64,000 nucleotides of DNA from Legionella sp. (GCA_031291095.1 JARLJR010000053.1:1-64000); one strand, 5' to 3'; shown: positions 9,714-18,973, counted from the first letter of the stretch. Made by a program: numbers and translations. The notes: generated by a model not told the origin, from the letters alone.

Positions 9714-10664
9714 ATGATTTACCCAAACATACTTGATACCATTGGCAACACGCCTGTTGTAAAAATTAATCGCCTGGGTCACGAATTAGATTGTGAGCTT
9801 TATGCTAAGTGTGAATTCTTTAACCCCGGTGGCTCGGTTAAAGACCGAATTGGTTATGAAATGGTAGTTCATGCGGAAAAAGATGGCCTGATTAAACCAG
9901 GTTATACATTGATTGAGCCCACTTCCGGTAATACCGGTATTGGTATCGCCCTGGCGGGTGCTGTTCTAGGGTATAAAGTAATCATTACCATGCCCGAAAA
10001 AATGAGCCAGGAAAAACAATCCGTCCTGGAACGTTTGGGTGCAAAAATATACCGGACCCCAACCGAGGCCGCTTATAATGCTCCAGAAAGTCACATTTCT
10101 CTAGCTAAAAAACTACAAGCAGAAATTCCCAACTCCTATATTTTAGATCAATACGCCAATCCCAATAACCCTAATGCTCATTATCGTGGCACAGCCCAAG
10201 AAATCATCGATGATTTCGGTATGGACTTACATATGGTCGTTGCAGGTGTAGGTACTGGCGGTACAATTACCGGCATCGCCAAACGCTTAAAAGAATACAA
10301 TCCTGCCATTAAAATTATCGGCATTGATCCAGAAGGCTCTATTTTAGGTGGGGGTACTGAAATTAAATCCTATCAAGTAGAAGGTATTGGTTATGATTTC
10401 TTCCCTGATGTATTAGACAATAAGTTAATTGATCAATACATCAAAACCAATGATGAAAACTCATTCCATACGGCAAGACAGCTGATGCGCGATGAAGGTT
10501 TGTTAGTCGGCGGGTCTTCTGGTGCGGCAATGTGGGGCGCATTACAAGCAGCCAAAACATTAAAAAAAGGACAAAAATGCTTGGTGATCTTGCCAGATTC
10601 TATTCGTAACTACATGTCTAAATTTGCAAATGATGAATGGATGAAAGCGCAGAATTTTCTTTAA
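9714..10664 (+). CDS. Cystathionine beta-synthase, catalytic core only
   Basis: A 316-residue PLP enzyme of the cysteine synthase/CBS family: [11 protein letters not shown] (PLP lysine), [29 protein letters not shown] (phosphate loop) and [13 protein letters not shown]. The C-terminal motif [18 protein letters not shown] is typical of cystathionine beta-synthases rather than CysK or CysM. The haem domain and the paired regulatory CBS domains of the animal enzyme are absent, so the protein stops at the end of the catalytic core. It should condense homocysteine with serine (or O-acetylserine) into cystathionine. No cystathionine gamma-lyase gene is adjacent. A cysteine synthase activity cannot be excluded. 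Confidence 0.87.
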   Translation: MIYPNILDTIGNTPVVKINRLGHELDCELYAKCEFFNPGGSVKDRIGYEMVVHAEKDGLIKPGYTLIEPTSGNTGIGIALAGAVLGYKVIITMPEKMSQEKQSVLERLGAKIYRTPTEAAYNAPESHISLAKKLQAEIPNSYILDQYANPNNPNAHYRGTAQEIIDDFGMDLHMVVAGVGTGGTITGIAKRLKEYNPAIKIIGIDPEGSILGGGTEIKSYQVEGIGYDFFPDVLDNKLIDQYIKTNDENSFHTARQLMRDEGLLVGGSSGAAMWGALQAAKTLKKGQKCLVILPDSIRNYMSKFANDEWMKAQNFL

Positions 10665-10688
10665 TTTTCAGAAGCGCTTTTGATTTGG

Positions 10689-11105
10689 GATGACGTACGG
10701 TAGACCAAGGACGTCATCCTGAAGAGTTTACGACGAGGGAGCTCCTGAATAAGGCATTGTACTGCTCCATAATCCTCATGCCTCATTCAGAAGATCCCTC
10801 CCGATGTTCGGGATGACGTGTTCCTTTGATGAGGTACTGTAGACCAAGGACGTCATCCTGAGGAGTTTACGACGAAGGATCTCCTGCATAGAGCATTGTA
10901 CTGTTTCATAATCCCCATGCCTCATTCAGAAGATCCCTCTCGATGTTCGGGATGACGTGTTCCTTTGATGACGTACTGTAGACCAAGGACGTCATCCTGA
11001 GAAGTTTACGACGAAGGAGCTCCTGAATAGGGCATTGTACTGTTCCATAATCCTCATGCCTTGTTCAGAAGATCCCTCTCGATGTTCGGGATGACGCGTC
11101 TATAT
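10689..11105. repeat. Three tandem 139-bp palindrome-bearing units
   Basis: Three copies begin at 10689, 10828 and 10967, an exact 139-bp period with a few substitutions and no indels that I can see. Each unit contains a spacer (GTAGACCAAGGA), a left arm (GTCATCCTGA, GTTTACGACGA, GGA, CTCCTGAAT) and a right arm (ATTCAGAAGATCCCTC, GTTCGGGATGAC), so each can fold on itself. The whole 444-bp gap between the CBS gene and the next gene is made of this array; there is no ORF in it. Single diverged units occur elsewhere in the window. Confidence 0.9.
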
Positions 11106-11108
11106 AGT

Positions 11109-12143
11109 TTAATGAGCTCTAGCCGAAGCTTTGGCTGGTATATTATCGATATGGTCAAATAACACCTCGGTCTCCACCGCACCAGCAATGATCCAGCTTG
11201 CTAAAGCATTAGTTAACAATTGCACCATTCGTTTTTCTGAGCTTACTGGAACTGCCGCAATAACTGGATGTGCATCTTGCTCTAAACGCGTAATAAAACC
11301 TGCGTTATATTCTTCCTCAGGAAGAAAACCAATATATAAATCCCTTAGTTGAGTAGAAGAGAGCTCGCCGGCCGCCACCATGCTTAAAAAAGCATTACGT
11401 TGTTGCTCATAAGCATGTAAAAGTTCACGATTTTCCGCGGAAATTGCCGTCATGATGTCATTCATTTTCCCTTCTTGCTCATTTGGCATTAGCGTCGGCT
11501 TCGTGCTAATTGCTAACTGCCCTACAAAGGTAAAATCAGCTTTTCGTTTTACTTCAGGATAATATTTATTTCCTTGTACTTGTAAGCCAAGTGCTGGCTG
11601 ATCTTTATCGGCAACACCATTACGTCTTCTAAGCTCGTGCTCAGGTTCTTTAAAAGATAAGGTAATAGCAATATTTAAACTATCTTCTAAAGCTTTTAAA
11701 GCAACTGGAGGCAAGACGGTTTTCATATCCCGTAAATAACTTTTAGGTGTATCTGTAGGCAAATTAGTAAAAACATCTCGATAAACCAGATTTAAATGAT
11801 CTTCATATAATTTATCAACAGTTAATTGACGTAACACATAAGCCATACATTCAACTAATTCTGATTTACGTGAATTACTAAGCAATCGTGTCATACGCTC
11901 TTTTGGCGTAGTCAGATAGGCGTCATTAACCGCATGTTGAGGGAAATACTGATAAAAACGACCTAATACTTTTTTCAAAGCGGCATCATTAATAGGCGAG
12001 TTATTTTGTAAATAATCAATTAATGCCACGGCCACAGCATGAAATTGCTCGCCTCCGACATTAATGTATTCGTATTCTTTGCCCTGGTTTTGTGCATTTT
12101 CCACAGGAGCTCTAAAGAATCCACTGGTACTGCGTGCTACCAT
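11109..12143 (-). CDS. Unknown protein, effector-like candidate
   Basis: A protein of 344 residues from the chosen ATG at 12143, preceded by AAGGGG with 6-base spacing. A TTG seven codons upstream opens a longer frame but has no ribosome binding site. There is no signal peptide or membrane segment, and it is mostly predicted helical and charged. The N-terminal NVGGEQFHAVAVALIDYLQN faintly recalls the start of OTU-like proteins but lacks a catalytic Cys, so I do not call it. The C-terminal AVETEVLFDHIDN is acidic, as in many Dot/Icm substrates. A PmrA-like element sits just upstream of its -10 box. I recognise no family; the effector role is a hypothesis from promoter and tail. Confidence 0.7.
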   Translation of the reverse strand: MVARSTSGFFRAPVENAQNQGKEYEYINVGGEQFHAVAVALIDYLQNNSPINDAALKKVLGRFYQYFPQHAVNDAYLTTPKERMTRLLSNSRKSELVECMAYVLRQLTVDKLYEDHLNLVYRDVFTNLPTDTPKSYLRDMKTVLPPVALKALEDSLNIAITLSFKEPEHELRRRNGVADKDQPALGLQVQGNKYYPEVKRKADFTFVGQLAISTKPTLMPNEQEGKMNDIMTAISAENRELLHAYEQQRNAFLSMVAAGELSSTQLRDLYIGFLPEEEYNAGFITRLEQDAHPVIAAVPVSSEKRMVQLLTNALASWIIAGAVETEVLFDHIDNIPAKASARAH

Positions 12144-12173
12144 AACGCGCCCCTTAATTATCAATTTAAGTCC

Positions 12174-12205
12174 ATTTTAATGAATCTAAATTAAGGAAAT
12201 ATTAA
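12174..12205 (-). promoter_or_regulatory. PmrA-like element with -10 box upstream of the 11109 gene
   Basis: Read on the minus strand: TTAATATTTCCTTAAT (12205-12190), a 10-base spacer, then TAAAAT (12179-12174), 30 bases before the ATG. The direct half-sites about 11 bases apart resemble the reported Legionella PmrA element cTTAATatT, replacing a -35 box. The same core occurs at 29934-29949, and variants at 35385-35401 and 57091-57107. Confidence 0.6.
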
Positions 12206-12358
12206 CTAATGGTTTGTTTGTGCATATATTAGCCATTATTTTCAAAATAAAATATTCATTATAAAATAAACGTCAGCACCATAATTCTAGACCATTTGCC
12301 TGCGCTTTACCCAGTTTGGCTTAATTTAATGACATTTAAAGGATCTAAAGAGGAAAAT

Positions 12359-12913
12359 ATGGAACAATATCAGGATGATAATTGGATTCGCACCCAAGAA
12401 TTGTTACAGCACTCCCGTGAATTTATTGCCTATTTTGAATTGGCAGAAGCGAAAATGGATGAGTGGCGGCAAGAAATTGAGCGCCATGCGCTGCGCCTAC
12501 AGCAACAGCAAGAATCCATCAGTCTATTAACTGACAAATCCTTAGCCCAAATTAACCAGCATCGAGATCAACTGATACACCACCTTAACAAACAATTAAG
12601 CCCCTATGCTCCGGATCAATTTCAACGCATTGCCCACGAAAGCTGCGAGCTCGTGAAACAGACCGCTAATGATGCAGTACATAAAAGCAATAAACTATTG
12701 CATAGCTTTCAATTACGCTTTAATTTTTTTGCCGTACTTATTACTATTTTGACGGCGTTTATTGTCGTCCTTTATCTTAACGGTGAACTTCCATGGGAAA
12801 TGCATCATGTTGCCAAAAATGAGCGCCAGGCTGGAAGAATGCTACTGCAGATATGGCCTAAATTAAGCCAAGAGGAAAAAACAAAGATGTTAACTTATAT
12901 TAATCGCTCCTAA
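12359..12913 (+). CDS. Coiled-coil protein with one membrane segment, unknown function
   Basis: A protein of 184 residues from the ATG at 12359, which has AGAGGAAAAT before it; the frame is open further upstream but without a ribosome binding site. Residues 10-115 are charged and Gln-rich and look like a long coiled coil (EAKMDEWRQEIERHALRLQQ). A single hydrophobic helix follows at about 122-141, and a short C-terminal part ends in KTMLTYINRS-like polar sequence. The topology is probably a cytoplasmic coiled coil anchored in the inner membrane. A 31-bp gap leads to the DOT1-like gene on the same strand, so the two are probably co-transcribed. No family recognised. Confidence 0.75.
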   Translation: MEQYQDDNWIRTQELLQHSREFIAYFELAEAKMDEWRQEIERHALRLQQQQESISLLTDKSLAQINQHRDQLIHHLNKQLSPYAPDQFQRIAHESCELVKQTANDAVHKSNKLLHSFQLRFNFFAVLITILTAFIVVLYLNGELPWEMHHVAKNERQAGRMLLQIWPKLSQEEKTKMLTYINRS

Positions 12914-12944
12914 CTGCGTAAAAACATATCCTAAGGATCTAGCG

Positions 12945-13661
12945 TTGACCTTCTCCATTACTATTGCTATTTGTTTAATCCTGATCTTTACCCTGGGTGG
13001 CCGCTATCTATCCCGCCGCATCAAACAAGGACGTATTGAGCAATGGAAAAAATCATTACATATCGATGAACATGAGCAAATTTTTCAACAATTGTACCAC
13101 CATGCCAATGGGTTCCTCTTGTCCCAGCAGGCACGTCAAAAAAGTGATTCGCTCGATTATGTTTATGGTGAAATTAAATTTTTGCCCTTCTTAGCACTTT
13201 TTTCACTAACTCAGCCTGACGAACAAACCGTATTTTATGATCTCGGCTGCGGGGTTGGAAAAGCGGTACTCGCTTGCGCGATGGTTTATCCTATATATAA
13301 AAGTGTAGGAATAGAAATTCTGCCACAACTCTATTTTAATGCCTGCAGACAAGTAGATTATTTAGCTAAATTACCCGATTATGCGGAACAAACAAAAAAG
13401 ATTGAATTTATTTTAGGAGATTTTCTTGAAGTAAATTTGGATGAGGCGACTATTATTTTTATTAATTCAACCTCATTTTTCAATCCAACCTGGGAAAAAA
13501 TTTGCGCACGACTAGAGCAATTACCTCAACTAAAAACTGTCATTACTACCAGCAAAACCTTACCGGGAAAGCACTTTAAGGTAATTCTGCAAACACAAAT
13601 TGAAATGAGCTGGGGGGTGGTTTTTGCCTATATACATGTGCGAAAAAAGAGTAAATACTAA
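12945..13661 (+). CDS. DOT1-like S-adenosylmethionine methyltransferase, membrane-anchored
   Basis: A 238-residue protein beginning at a TTG preceded by AAGGAT. Residues 5-18 form a hydrophobic N-terminal anchor. The rest resembles the DOT1 fold: YVYGEI (about 73-78), motif I DLGCGVGKAVLA (99-110), acidic GIE (122-124) and FINSTSFFNP (171-180), comparable to the V-N-N-F-A-F loop of Dot1 proteins. The substrate is unknown. Bacterial DOT1-like enzymes are known but mostly uncharacterised; a host target is possible in an intracellular bacterium but nothing here shows export. It probably shares a transcript with the upstream coiled-coil gene. Confidence 0.72.
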   Translation: MTFSITIAICLILIFTLGGRYLSRRIKQGRIEQWKKSLHIDEHEQIFQQLYHHANGFLLSQQARQKSDSLDYVYGEIKFLPFLALFSLTQPDEQTVFYDLGCGVGKAVLACAMVYPIYKSVGIEILPQLYFNACRQVDYLAKLPDYAEQTKKIEFILGDFLEVNLDEATIIFINSTSFFNPTWEKICARLEQLPQLKTVITTSKTLPGKHFKVILQTQIEMSWGVVFAYIHVRKKSKY

Positions 13662-13781
13662 CTGTCTTGAAAACATTGAATAATTTTTTACCCGATCTAT
13701 ACTTATAGAACAAGGGCATTGTCCGCACCTAAATCTGTAATGGTGACAGACTTTGGAACAAGCGACAATCAAGAGGTGGGT

Positions 13782-14096
13782 ATGATTAAATCGGAGCTCA
13801 TAGAACACATTGCTGCTCGAATGACGCATCTTACTGAAAAACAAGTAGCGGATGGGATTAATAAGATATTAGAACTAATGAGTGATGCACTCGTTAAAAA
13901 TCAACGGATTGAAATTCGTGGCTTTGGTAGCTTTTCGCTACATTACCGTCCGCCACGTAATGCCCATAATCCAAAAACTGGAGAAAAAGTAGTGACTAAG
14001 GCGAAGTACAGCCCACACTTTAAACCAGGTAAAGAATTACGTGAGCGTGTTGATATGTCTCGTTCACAATACGAATTGCCGGCTGAGGAAGAATAG
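13782..14096 (+). CDS. ihfB: Integration host factor beta subunit
   Basis: A protein of 104 residues from ATG 13782 (AGAGGTGGGT ribosome binding site). The open frame extends 21 codons further upstream to a TTG, but the family starts at [11 protein letters not shown]. The body matches Ihf[21 protein letters not shown] and the DNA-intercalating arm NPKTGEKV, then [14 protein letters not shown]. With IhfA it bends DNA at specific sites; in Legionella, IHF takes part in growth-phase gene control. It has a short acidic tail (PAEEE). The usual rpsA neighbour is not upstream here. Confidence 0.95.
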   Translation: MIKSELIEHIAARMTHLTEKQVADGINKILELMSDALVKNQRIEIRGFGSFSLHYRPPRNAHNPKTGEKVVTKAKYSPHFKPGKELRERVDMSRSQYELPAEEE

Positions 14097-14108
14097 GCCA
14101 CGAAACAA

Positions 14109-14214
14109 GTCATCCCGAATAAAGTGAGGGAGCTCCTGAATGAGGCAGAAGTGCTATAAATGAGCATAATGCCATATTCAGGAGATCCTTCGTCGTAAAC
14201 TTCTCAGGATGACG
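14109..14214. repeat. Dispersed palindromic repeat between convergent ihfB and dcd
   Basis: The left arm (GTCATCCCGAATAAAGTGAG, then GGAGCTCCTGAAT) and right arm (ATTCAGGAGATCCTTCGTCG, then TCTCAGGATGAC) form an imperfect palindrome of about 106 bp. Its two halves are the same two arm types seen in the 139-bp array. It lies exactly between two gene ends and may terminate both. Confidence 0.8.
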
Positions 14215-14229
14215 TGTCAGTTTTCTTGC

Positions 14230-14796
14230 TTAAGTGCGTGGTAAAGTCACGCCAGTTTGTCCTTGGTATTTACCACCACGGTCACGATAGGATACAGCGC
14301 AAACTTCGCTTGCTTCCAGGAATAGCATTTGTGCAACGCCTTCATGGGCATAAATTTTCGCAGGCAGAGGCGTAGTATTTGAAAATTCCAAGGTAACATG
14401 CCCTTCCCACTCAGGCTCTAACGGAGTGACGTTAACAATAATGCCGCAACGCGCATAAGTGGATTTACCCAGGCAAATAGTCAGTACATTACGTGGAATA
14501 CGAAAATACTCGACGGTACGCGCCAAAGCAAAAGAGTTTGGTGGGATAATGCATACATCGGATTCCACATCGACAAAACTGTTCTCATCAAATGCCTTCG
14601 GATCGACTATAGACGAGTTAATATTCGTAAAAATCTTAAACTCTCTTGAGCAGCGCACATCGTATCCATAACTGGACACCCCATAAGAAATAATTCGTCC
14701 GCCCGCATTTTCACGTACTTGGTTCGACTCGAATGGGGAAATCATTCCATGTTCAAGCGCCATTTTTTCAATCCATCTATCTGATTTAATCGACAT
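14230..14796 (-). CDS. dcd: dCTP deaminase
   Basis: A 188-residue trimeric dUTPase-fold enzyme: [19 protein letters not shown], the catalytic-loop motif [14 protein letters not shown] with the general-base Glu, and the C-terminal [14 protein letters not shown] lid. It deaminates dCTP to dUTP, feeding thymidylate synthesis. GAGG precedes the ATG. Motifs follow the monofunctional Dcd of gammaproteobacteria (about 190 residues). Confidence 0.96.
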   Translation of the reverse strand: MSIKSDRWIEKMALEHGMISPFESNQVRENAGGRIISYGVSSYGYDVRCSREFKIFTNINSSIVDPKAFDENSFVDVESDVCIIPPNSFALARTVEYFRIPRNVLTICLGKSTYARCGIIVNVTPLEPEWEGHVTLEFSNTTPLPAKIYAHEGVAQMLFLEASEVCAVSYRDRGGKYQGQTGVTLPRT

Positions 14797-14904
14797 GATG
14801 AAACCTCATAATTTTTTCAAAAAAGGAGTTCTATCATAAAAAACAAATAAACGAAAGGGGAAGCTACATGCCTGTTTAGGTGAAAACTATAAAAAACAAT
14901 GAAA

Positions 14905-14939
14905 CATCAAAAAACTGCAAAGTAATCCCTTTGCAGTTT
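14905..14939 (-). terminator. Rho-independent terminator of the nfeD-slipin operon
   Basis: On the minus strand an 11-bp stem (14939-14929 with 14922-14912, AAACTGCAAAG) has a 6-base loop and is followed by a run of T (A-rich 14908-14914 on the plus strand). It lies directly after the slipin stop codon. Confidence 0.85.
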
Positions 14940-14944
14940 GCCGC

Positions 14945-15694
14945 TTATTTTTTCGCCATATTCGCTAAAATATCCCCCAGCTCCATGGGCATGGGAAATA
15001 CAATCGTGGAATTATTCGTTCCTGCAATCGCAGCTAACGTTTGTAAATAACGTAGCTGCATCGCCTCTGGTTGTTGTGCTAATACTTGAGATGCTTGCAA
15101 TAATTTTGCTGAAGCTTGTAATTCCCCTTCGGCATGAATTACTTTGGCACGACGTTCCCGTTCAGCTTCAGCTTGTTTGGCAATCGCGCGAATCATGCTT
15201 TCATCCAAATCTACATGTTTGATTTCAACATTGGACACTTTGATGCCCCAATTATCCGTTTGCGCATCAAGTATTTTTTGCACGTCGCTATTCAAACGCT
15301 CACGCTCAGAAAGCATTTCATCAAGTTCATGTTGTCCCAAGACGGAACGCAAGGTGGTTTGCGCCAGCTGGCTGGTGGCTTCATAATAATTTTCCACTTG
15401 AATAATCGCATGTTCTGGAGCAACAACCCGAAAATACAGTACCGCATTTACCCGTACGGACACGTTATCCTTTGAAATCACATCCTGGCTCGGTATATCC
15501 ATAACAATGGTACGTAAATCCACCCGCACTACTTGCTGAATCATCGGAATAATTAGTACTAATCCAGGGCCTTTAACCCGCCAAAAGCGGCCCAGCATGA
15601 ACACTACACCACGCTCATATTCCCGGAAAACCTTAACTGCAGATATGAATAGCAGCAGGATGGCTGCAAATAGTACCCCTAAAAAAGGTGTCAT
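14945..15694 (-). CDS. Slipin (stomatin-like SPFH/band 7 protein)
   Basis: A protein of 249 residues from ATG 15694; AAGGAG precedes it, and it starts one base after the nfeD stop. An N-terminal membrane segment (about residues 3-20) is followed by an SPFH domain ([46 protein letters not shown]) and a charged helical tail ([20 protein letters not shown]). Slipins assemble on the membrane and work with their NfeD protease partner; the cellular role is usually given as membrane quality control. The tight coupling to nfeD supports the call. Confidence 0.93.
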   Translation of the reverse strand: MTPFLGVLFAAILLLFISAVKVFREYERGVVFMLGRFWRVKGPGLVLIIPMIQQVVRVDLRTIVMDIPSQDVISKDNVSVRVNAVLYFRVVAPEHAIIQVENYYEATSQLAQTTLRSVLGQHELDEMLSERERLNSDVQKILDAQTDNWGIKVSNVEIKHVDLDESMIRAIAKQAEAERERRAKVIHAEGELQASAKLLQASQVLAQQPEAMQLRYLQTLAAIAGTNNSTIVFPMPMELGDILANMAKK

Positions 15695-15695
15695 C

Positions 15696-17006
15696 TCATT
15701 CTCCTTGTGTTCCAGTTTCTTCCTCAACATGCAACACTAATCCTGAAGAGCCCACCACAATAACCGGCTTATCTGCAGCAATAAAATGACGTGATGAGGC
15801 ACTCCAAATTTCACCGCGGATCATCACTTGCCCTTTCAGATTAATATCTCCAAACGCTTGCCCCTGGCCACCAATCAAAACCTCTACGCCATGTCGCAGC
15901 TTTTGATGGCGAGCTCTAATCACACTGCCTAAAAAAATGATGAAAATAACAATATTAACCACCGCCATTCCCCAAATTGCTGACCAGGCAACATGGAGGG
16001 TATGCTCGGGGCCATCAATGAGCATGATTGAACCAATGAGAAAAGCAATGGTACCCCCAACTCCCAGGGAGCCAAAAGTAGGCAAAAAGGCTTCGGCAAT
16101 AATGAATCCAACGCCCACAATAATGAGTAAAAATCCGGCATAATTCACCGGCAAGAGCTGCAAGGCATAAAAAGCTATAAGCAAAGCAATCGCCCCGATT
16201 ACCCCAGGCAGTACAAAACCAGGATTAACTAATTCGAAGAAAATACCGTAGATACCTAAAAGAAGCAGCAGGTAGGCTACTGTAGGGTTGGTTATTAAAG
16301 ATAAGAAATAGGTGCGCCAATCCGGATTTACTCGTTGTATTTGGGGATTGGTGGTATTCAGGGTTATTTTTTGATTATTTTGTGTGACGACCACCCCGTT
16401 GAGTTGGACTAATAAATCCTGCTCATCCTGAGCAATAAAATTAATCACCTTTTGTTTTAAGGCTTCTGTTGCCGTGAGGGTTTCTGCATTTAATACCGCT
16501 TTCTGCGCAAATACGGGATCACGCCCGCGTACTTGTGCCAAAGAGCGTATTGTGGCCACCGCATCATTAGTTATTTTCTTATCCATGGTATCTGAACGCT
16601 GCGTTCCTGAAAATTCAGTACTAATATTAACGGGACTAGCAGCACCCAATTGGGTTCCAGGCGCCATGGCCGCTAAGGTTGCCGCATATAATATATAGGT
16701 TCCAGCACTGGCAGCACGAGCACCCGTAGGACTTACATAAACAACAATGGGCACATTAGAGGCTAAAAAGGTTTGTACGATGGTTCGCATCGACTCATTA
16801 AGTCCTCCTGGAGTATCAAGCAGCACCAGGATTAAATCTGCATGTTGTGCTTGGTTTACATCACGTAGGATGTAATCAGCAGTGGCAGGACCAACAGGAC
16901 CTTTAATACTTAGTTCTACTATTTTTGCAGCATAAAGCGACTGAGAGTAAATAAAAACAATGAGAAGTATGTTAATTATTTTTTTAGCTAGACTCAGATA
17001 ACGCAT
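15696..17006 (-). CDS. NfeD-family membrane serine protease (NfeD1b/STOPP type)
   Basis: 436 residues with a signal-like N-terminus (about 6-27), a ClpP-like protease domain with the nucleophile motif [10 protein letters not shown] (Ser about 100) and [10 protein letters not shown], then four to five membrane helices (about 230-360), and a C-terminal OB-fold NfeD domain ([20 protein letters not shown]). The ATG at 17006 is preferred because the purine block AAGGATGG precedes it; ATG 17012 would overlap its own ribosome binding site. It forms an operon with the slipin; in archaeal homologues the protease cleaves the C-terminal part of stomatin. Confidence 0.92.
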   Translation of the reverse strand: MRYLSLAKKIINILLIVFIYSQSLYAAKIVELSIKGPVGPATADYILRDVNQAQHADLILVLLDTPGGLNESMRTIVQTFLASNVPIVVYVSPTGARAASAGTYILYAATLAAMAPGTQLGAASPVNISTEFSGTQRSDTMDKKITNDAVATIRSLAQVRGRDPVFAQKAVLNAETLTATEALKQKVINFIAQDEQDLLVQLNGVVVTQNNQKITLNTTNPQIQRVNPDWRTYFLSLITNPTVAYLLLLLGIYGIFFELVNPGFVLPGVIGAIALLIAFYALQLLPVNYAGFLLIIVGVGFIIAEAFLPTFGSLGVGGTIAFLIGSIMLIDGPEHTLHVAWSAIWGMAVVNIVIFIIFLGSVIRARHQKLRHGVEVLIGGQGQAFGDINLKGQVMIRGEIWSASSRHFIAADKPVIVVGSSGLVLHVEEETGTQGE

Positions 17007-17054
17007 AGCCATCCTTTGTGCGGCATTATATGTTTAAAGATAGCACAAAGAGTG

Positions 17055-17215
17055 TGACCTGGTTGCTGGTAACTAATGACGCTTACTTAAGGATAAATTA
17101 TAGAGTGCGCCGTAGACTGGGCTGACAAGCCGCGAACACAGTTTGTACTCTCAATGCTGGGCTTGTCAGCCCAGCCTACATTAAGCGGAACATTAGTTGC
17201 GAGCAACCAAGCTAC
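17055..17215. repeat. Nested palindromes: one repeat family inside another
   Basis: The outer arms at about 17055-17078 (CCTGGTTGCTGGTAACTAATG) and 17191-17215 (CATTAGTTGCGAGCAACCAA) enclose an inner palindrome whose arms are 17113-17131 (CTGGGCTGACAAGCC) and 17160-17178 (GGCTTGTCAGCCCAG). The inner type also occurs alone at 31973-32042. The outer type is related to hairpins at 7372-7393 and 46521-46556. The arrangement suggests insertion of one palindrome into another, between nfeD and the LbtU-like gene. Confidence 0.75.
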
Positions 17216-17221
17216 GACTAT

Positions 17222-18829
17222 TTAGAAATAAACGCCTATTTGTGCTGAAACAGTGTCTGCAGAACGCCCTGTTCCGAGTGTAGGCGCATTAATAACGCCC
17301 GCTGGAGCATTACCATTGGCAAAGTTGCTTCTCCCGTAATCCATATCGTGTCGGTATTCAAGACTTTCAACAGTATCTTTCCAAATAGAAATGTTATACA
17401 CCCCGATAATACGTTGCTCGGGTAAGTTCAACGCTAAAGCATCCTTAGTCCATTGATAACCAATACCAATGGATGAAGGGCGATTAAAGCTCTTAAAGGT
17501 CACACCAAATTCGGTTTCCAATGCTTGGGGTCTGGCTCCACGTGCATTGAAGCTTAAATCTTCGGCTCTAAAAGGTTGAATTACCCCTACCCATTCTGCA
17601 GTCAAGTTAAAGCGGTCAAAACCCAGGTTACCATAAACATCCACTGCTTGGGTTTTGCGTACAAATTCACTTCCGTGCAATAAGGACCCAAATCCACCAA
17701 ATGTTCCAGGATTTGCGGCGGTATTTTGCATGCCCGATGAATCGGCTATCGAACTAATATAGCTCGCACCAACTTCTCCGGTAATTTTATTTACAGCAAA
17801 AGAATAACCTAAGTTAGCACCACCAACACCGGATTTCCCTGACTGAGTATCGCTGCGATAAATATAGACTGCAGCAAAAGGTCCGCGATCGGTTTGTGAT
17901 TTATACCCTAAAATAAATGGTCGGGTTTTGGTACGTGCTAAATTCATGGTAAGCGGAGCACTTACCATCGCACTCGAGTAACGCCCGAATGGGGCATATA
18001 ATTGTCCGGCAGTAAAATAGAACGGGGTTTTATCTAAGTTACCAATATTCACGAATCCCAAGTTCAAGCTAAATGCTGAGTTATTGATGCGAGGGCCGAT
18101 TTCTGGAGGGCTCTCATCATAAGCAATCGACATATAGGCTTCAACATTCTGGTTCAGTGCGGCTGCCACGGCTAGTTCACTGGAGCCTAATGTTAAATCC
18201 GTATTCGTTTCCCCCATGTAGGATGAATTAACCATGCCTATAGGTTCTGCTTTACCACTAATTGCAATAATAGGACGTTCAGGAATTGGATAACCAATCC
18301 TTTTATAAGCATCATATAAACGACGACGCTGCTGCATTAAGCGAATATCGCGGTTAATACTTGAAATGTTAACAATATAATCCGACCCATCAAATGCCGG
18401 TCGCGATCCCAGATATGGGGAAGTAACTACTGGGGTACCGGCAATATAAGTAACAACTCGATTATCCGCTACTAACGCGGTAGGATAAAAACCGATAGCC
18501 GCTGGATTGGTCTCCGGGGCATGAATGGTAACGGGTGAGGAGTGATACTTAATTAGCTTAGGTTTTTTATGCGCTATGTGCTGTTTTTTTTCAGCTTGCG
18601 GCGTGATGACCTTTGTCGCGCGCGGAGTGGCAGCGACTCTTTGAGGGCGGGCGGCAGAATGTTTTGTCTTGTGGGTTACTAATTTTTTTTGCAAAGCAAT
18701 TAATTGTGATTGCAGTTGTTGTGTTTGCTCTTGTAAACGTTCTATTTCACGTTGCAACTGTTGATCATTTTCCGCATAGAGTGGCGATGAAAAACAGACT
18801 AAAGCCAATACAAGTTTTTTAATCTTCAT
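17222..18829 (-). CDS. LbtU-family (DUF3573) outer membrane protein
   Basis: A 535-residue protein with a signal peptide ending around LYA-END (residue 19), a heptad-like coiled coil (QQLQREIERLQEQTQQLQSQ), a basic Ala/Lys/Pro-rich linker (about 55-105), and a long C-terminal beta-barrel with alternating aromatic strands ending in Phe (QIGVYF). This architecture matches the Legionella LbtU family; LbtU is the siderophore (legiobactin) receptor, but several paralogues exist, so the ligand is unknown. An AGGAG site precedes the ATG. I see no clear Fur box upstream. It is adjacent to the MOMP array on the same strand. Confidence 0.82.
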   Translation of the reverse strand: MKIKKLVLALVCFSSPLYAENDQQLQREIERLQEQTQQLQSQLIALQKKLVTHKTKHSAARPQRVAATPRATKVITPQAEKKQHIAHKKPKLIKYHSSPVTIHAPETNPAAIGFYPTALVADNRVVTYIAGTPVVTSPYLGSRPAFDGSDYIVNISSINRDIRLMQQRRRLYDAYKRIGYPIPERPIIAISGKAEPIGMVNSSYMGETNTDLTLGSSELAVAAALNQNVEAYMSIAYDESPPEIGPRINNSAFSLNLGFVNIGNLDKTPFYFTAGQLYAPFGRYSSAMVSAPLTMNLARTKTRPFILGYKSQTDRGPFAAVYIYRSDTQSGKSGVGGANLGYSFAVNKITGEVGASYISSIADSSGMQNTAANPGTFGGFGSLLHGSEFVRKTQAVDVYGNLGFDRFNLTAEWVGVIQPFRAEDLSFNARGARPQALETEFGVTFKSFNRPSSIGIGYQWTKDALALNLPEQRIIGVYNISIWKDTVESLEYRHDMDYGRSNFANGNAPAGVINAPTLGTGRSADTVSAQIGVYF

Positions 18830-18973
18830 GCGGCTACTCCTGTTTATTATTTTTTACATCCACACAGGGTGGGGCCAGAAAGTATATCTTGTGAATTTAA
18901 TGATGACTAGAGCTAAATTAAAACTTAATTGAAAAAATAATAGACAGAAGGATTTTTAGAGGAGTGGGAATTT

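Noticed and set aside
10689-11105. Regularly spaced repeats as a CRISPR array
   Set aside because: The units are 139 bp, nearly identical over their whole length, and have no unique spacers; no cas genes are present. They are tandem copies of a palindromic intergenic repeat.
11109-12143. OTU deubiquitinase call for the 11109 gene
   Set aside because: Only a vague resemblance at the N-terminus; the catalytic Cys and His contexts are not found.
13719-13781. 21-residue N-terminal extension of IhfB from a TTG
   Set aside because: IhfB proteins begin at the equivalent of MIKSEL; ATG 13782 has a proper ribosome binding site.
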